Part shown: positions 63,931 through 64,000 of the stretch, piece after piece
Layout: each line of letters opens with the position of its first letter
Position numbering within the stretch: position 1 is the stretch's first letter
NCBI RefSeq assembly: GCF_002811985.1
Contig: NZ_NPDU01000022.1
Span: 4,530 to 68,529, forward strand
Reading direction: 5' to 3'
Origin: Leptospira adleri
GTDB lineage: Bacteria > Spirochaetota > Leptospiria > Leptospirales > Leptospiraceae
DNA: 64,000 nucleotides
Made by a program: the position numbers and the translations under genes
The notes under the pieces: model-generated
Database searches by the model: none
Told to the model about the DNA's origin: nothing
What the model saw: only the letters and a program-made list of their open reading frames with translations

Positions 63931-64000
63931 TGAAAAGACTATTGATACTTACTCGTTTACTATTCTTGCTTTCCTTCATGGCGTGCACAGGAAGTAAAAC
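63930..64000 (+). CDS. Start of a lipoprotein gene overlapping the RHS gene (truncated by window end)
   Basis: The ATG at 63930 shares its first base with the RHS stop (TGATG). GGAAGG about 11 bases upstream is a good ribosome-binding site. The 23 visible residues are a signal peptide, MKRLLILTRLLFLLSFMAC, with a lipobox cysteine at 19. Position and coupling make it a candidate immunity or partner protein for the RHS tail. This is inference from context; the rest lies outside the window. Confidence 0.7.
   Translation, partial: MKRLLILTRLLFLLSFMACTGSK

Overview
The window reads as chromosomal DNA of a Leptospira species (spirochaete). This rests on gene content rather than on one marker: an OmpL47-type repeat protein, a FlaA-like flagellar-sheath homologue, a transketolase present as a separate N-terminal subunit, many exported proteins and lipoproteins, very long multi-PAS histidine kinases, and intergenic repeats built around short palindromes. 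Base composition is fairly even. The main exception is a visibly AT-richer patch around 52.1-53.6 kb. I see no prophage, no intact insertion sequence, no CRISPR array and no rRNA operon.

Layout. 0-8.3 kb: the end of an unknown membrane protein; a LysR regulator divergent from a quinone-oxidoreductase-like gene; then a forward run of glutathione peroxidase, a ChaN-like protein, a class A penicillin-binding protein with a zinc ribbon at its N-terminus, and an exported protein. 8.3-9.2 kb: a tRNA-Thr/tRNA-Tyr pair on the minus strand, followed downstream by two extra partial copies of the tRNA-Tyr 3' end inside tandem repeats. 9.3-14.9 kb: small metabolic and hypothetical genes (transketolase N-subunit, SirB1-like protein, polyprenyl diphosphate synthase, SRPBCC protein, exported Thr/Ser-rich protein) and a repeat-bearing intergenic gap. 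15.0-21.2 kb: a membrane protein, a large histidine kinase with its receiver-only partner, and a metallo-beta-lactamase-fold hydrolase. 21.3-24.9 kb (minus): a lipase-chaperone-like protein, apolipoprotein N-acyltransferase and an RNase H-fold exonuclease in a tightly coupled operon. 25-28.2 kb: PdxB-like dehydrogenase, Fpg/Nei glycosylase, then a thioesterase-MarR pair preceded by an elaborate inverted-repeat operator. 28.2-34.6 kb: a hybrid histidine kinase divergent from a second membrane histidine kinase. 34.6-39.1 kb: a repeat-rich gap, FlaA-like and OmpL47-like genes, a ComF-type phosphoribosyltransferase and DNA polymerase IV.

39.1-41.9 kb (minus) is an ECF sigma factor / FecR-like anti-sigma / outer-membrane protein operon. 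42.3-48.9 kb (minus) holds a lipoprotein, RecQ, the bifunctional MnmC and a second lipoprotein. 49-52 kb (plus) holds a tRNA-dihydrouridine synthase and a 7TM-SpoIIE phosphatase. 52.6-53.5 kb is an isolated leucine-rich-repeat gene in AT-rich DNA. 53.7-56.7 kb (minus) is an outer-membrane-type protein / Kelch / TPR operon. The window closes with a 2332-residue SpvB/FG-GAP/RHS protein whose variable tail carries an HExxH motif, overlapped by the start of a lipoprotein gene.

The most interesting signals are the tRNA-Tyr 3'-end tandem repeats, the RHS protein with its putative metallopeptidase tail and internal membrane segment, a long insertion shared by the dimerisation domains of two different histidine kinases, the MarR/thioesterase operator, and a small repeated module shared by the FecR-like protein and two outer-membrane-type proteins.
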